Below, piece by piece: positions 48,345-48,769 of a DNA stretch of 48,769 nt. The notes below the pieces were generated by a model. The model had not been told where the DNA came from. It saw nothing but the letters and a program-made list of their open reading frames with translations, and searched no databases. The stretch covers positions 1-48,769 of the forward strand of contig JAGCDZ010000070.1 in NCBI GenBank assembly GCA_017650905.1, read 5' to 3'. The position numbers and the translations under genes are program-made. Source of the DNA: Prevotella sp. (GTDB taxonomy: Bacteria; Bacteroidota; Bacteroidia; Bacteroidales; Bacteroidaceae). Position 1 is the stretch's first letter, and each line of letters begins with the position of its first letter.

Positions 48345-48769
48345 ACTTCTGTCTTGTCTGCATCCAACTTCTTCCTCTTACTCTCAGCCCACTTCTGATT
48401 CGCTTTGGTGGTTTCAGACAGCGTGTCGAGAATCTTCACTTTGTCTTCATCGTCGAGCGAGTCATAACGCTCCTTCATTTCAAGCACGATGAACTTCCCA
48501 TAACCGTTTTCGTCATGTAGGTTCTTAATGAGTTCAACCACATTCATCGCCTTGATCTTCTTGTCCCTTTCCTCAATACGTTCCTTAAACAACAGATTGA
48601 AGATGGCGTCCCTAAAAGTTGACTTACCATCCAACCACTTGCTCTGATAAAGCGATACCAACTCCTGCCTCGAAAGCTTAGGCAACATATCGACGCACTT
48701 CCTTAACTCTCCATCATCCCACTTTGAAAAATGGAACTTCTTCACCTGAATAATAATGTACTCGTAATC
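48305..48769 (-). CDS. Unknown charged protein, 5' end outside the window (partial)
   Basis: The frame is open to the window edge, reading DYEYIIIQVKKFHFSKWDDG, so the GTG at 48745 is probably not the real start. About 155 residues are visible, mostly charged helices (SRQELVSLYQSKWLDGKSTF, LFKERIEERDKKIKAMNVVE, DEDKVKILDTLSETTKANQK). I do not recognise the family. It overlaps dnaB by 40 bp at its 3' end, suggesting co-transcription. Confidence 0.65.
   Translation of the reverse strand, partial: DYEYIIIQVKKFHFSKWDDGELRKCVDMLPKLSRQELVSLYQSKWLDGKSTFRDAIFNLLFKERIEERDKKIKAMNVVELIKNLHDENGYGKFIVLEMKERYDSLDDEDKVKILDTLSETTKANQKWAESKRKKLDADKTEVCQDKETPIDKEQ

Overview
The window looks like chromosomal DNA of a Bacteroidales bacterium, most likely a Prevotella-type (Prevotellaceae) gut or rumen organism. 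Many genes are preceded by the Bacteroidetes promoter pair (TTTG or TTG at -33, about 20 bp, then TAnnTTTG at -7), Shine-Dalgarno sequences are mostly absent, and the gene content fits the group: a TonB/ExbB/ExbD/ExbD operon, PorT of type IX secretion, and Bacteroidetes-style FtsZ, RecG, NadB and IspD. No rRNA, tRNA, CRISPR array, transposase or phage gene was seen.

Layout. 1-4842: Ton energy-transduction operon (ExbB end, two ExbD, TonB, a PstS-like lipoprotein, a TPR protein). 4907-8055: ferredoxin, PorT, ribosomal protein L19, a stand-alone AICAR transformylase and a small basic protein. 8091-13881: minus-strand tripartite efflux operon (ABC ATPase, two MacB-type permeases, fusion protein, TolC). 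14016-17166: a second minus-strand ABC operon (ATPase, two paralogous membrane proteins, YtrA-type GntR regulator) with a near-perfect operator palindrome at its promoter. 17518-20997: a five-gene ECF sigma operon in which all other products are envelope proteins. 21005-25830: divergent lactate-utilisation pair (fused FAD/Fe-S dehydrogenase, lactate permease). 25874-39619: housekeeping genes (nadK, DJ-1, ispD, recG, M23/LysM peptidase, HerA-like ATPase, PPTase, DUF4332, nadB, dacB, an outer-membrane protein, mutY). 39614-42932: minus-strand operon of an unknown gene, an FtsZ-family gene and a RecD-like helicase. 43031-44031: AbiE-type toxin-antitoxin pair. 44089-48769: a minus-strand run led by an incomplete gene and dnaB, followed by a mini-WYL protein and poorly characterised envelope genes, the last apparently 5'-truncated.

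The most unusual non-coding signal is a set of short tandem arrays at gene boundaries: 9-bp units in the efflux operon (two filling intergenic junctions, one inside the TolC signal peptide), 21-bp and 22-bp arrays of small inverted repeats in the two gaps of the GntR-ABC operon, and 7-bp arrays between three divergent promoter pairs and upstream of ftsZ. Other points of interest are the sigma-factor partner that joins an inner-membrane helix to a predicted outer-membrane barrel, and an FtsZ with an altered T7 loop and an amphipathic C-terminal helix. Functions given for unknown genes are inferences from sequence and context only.
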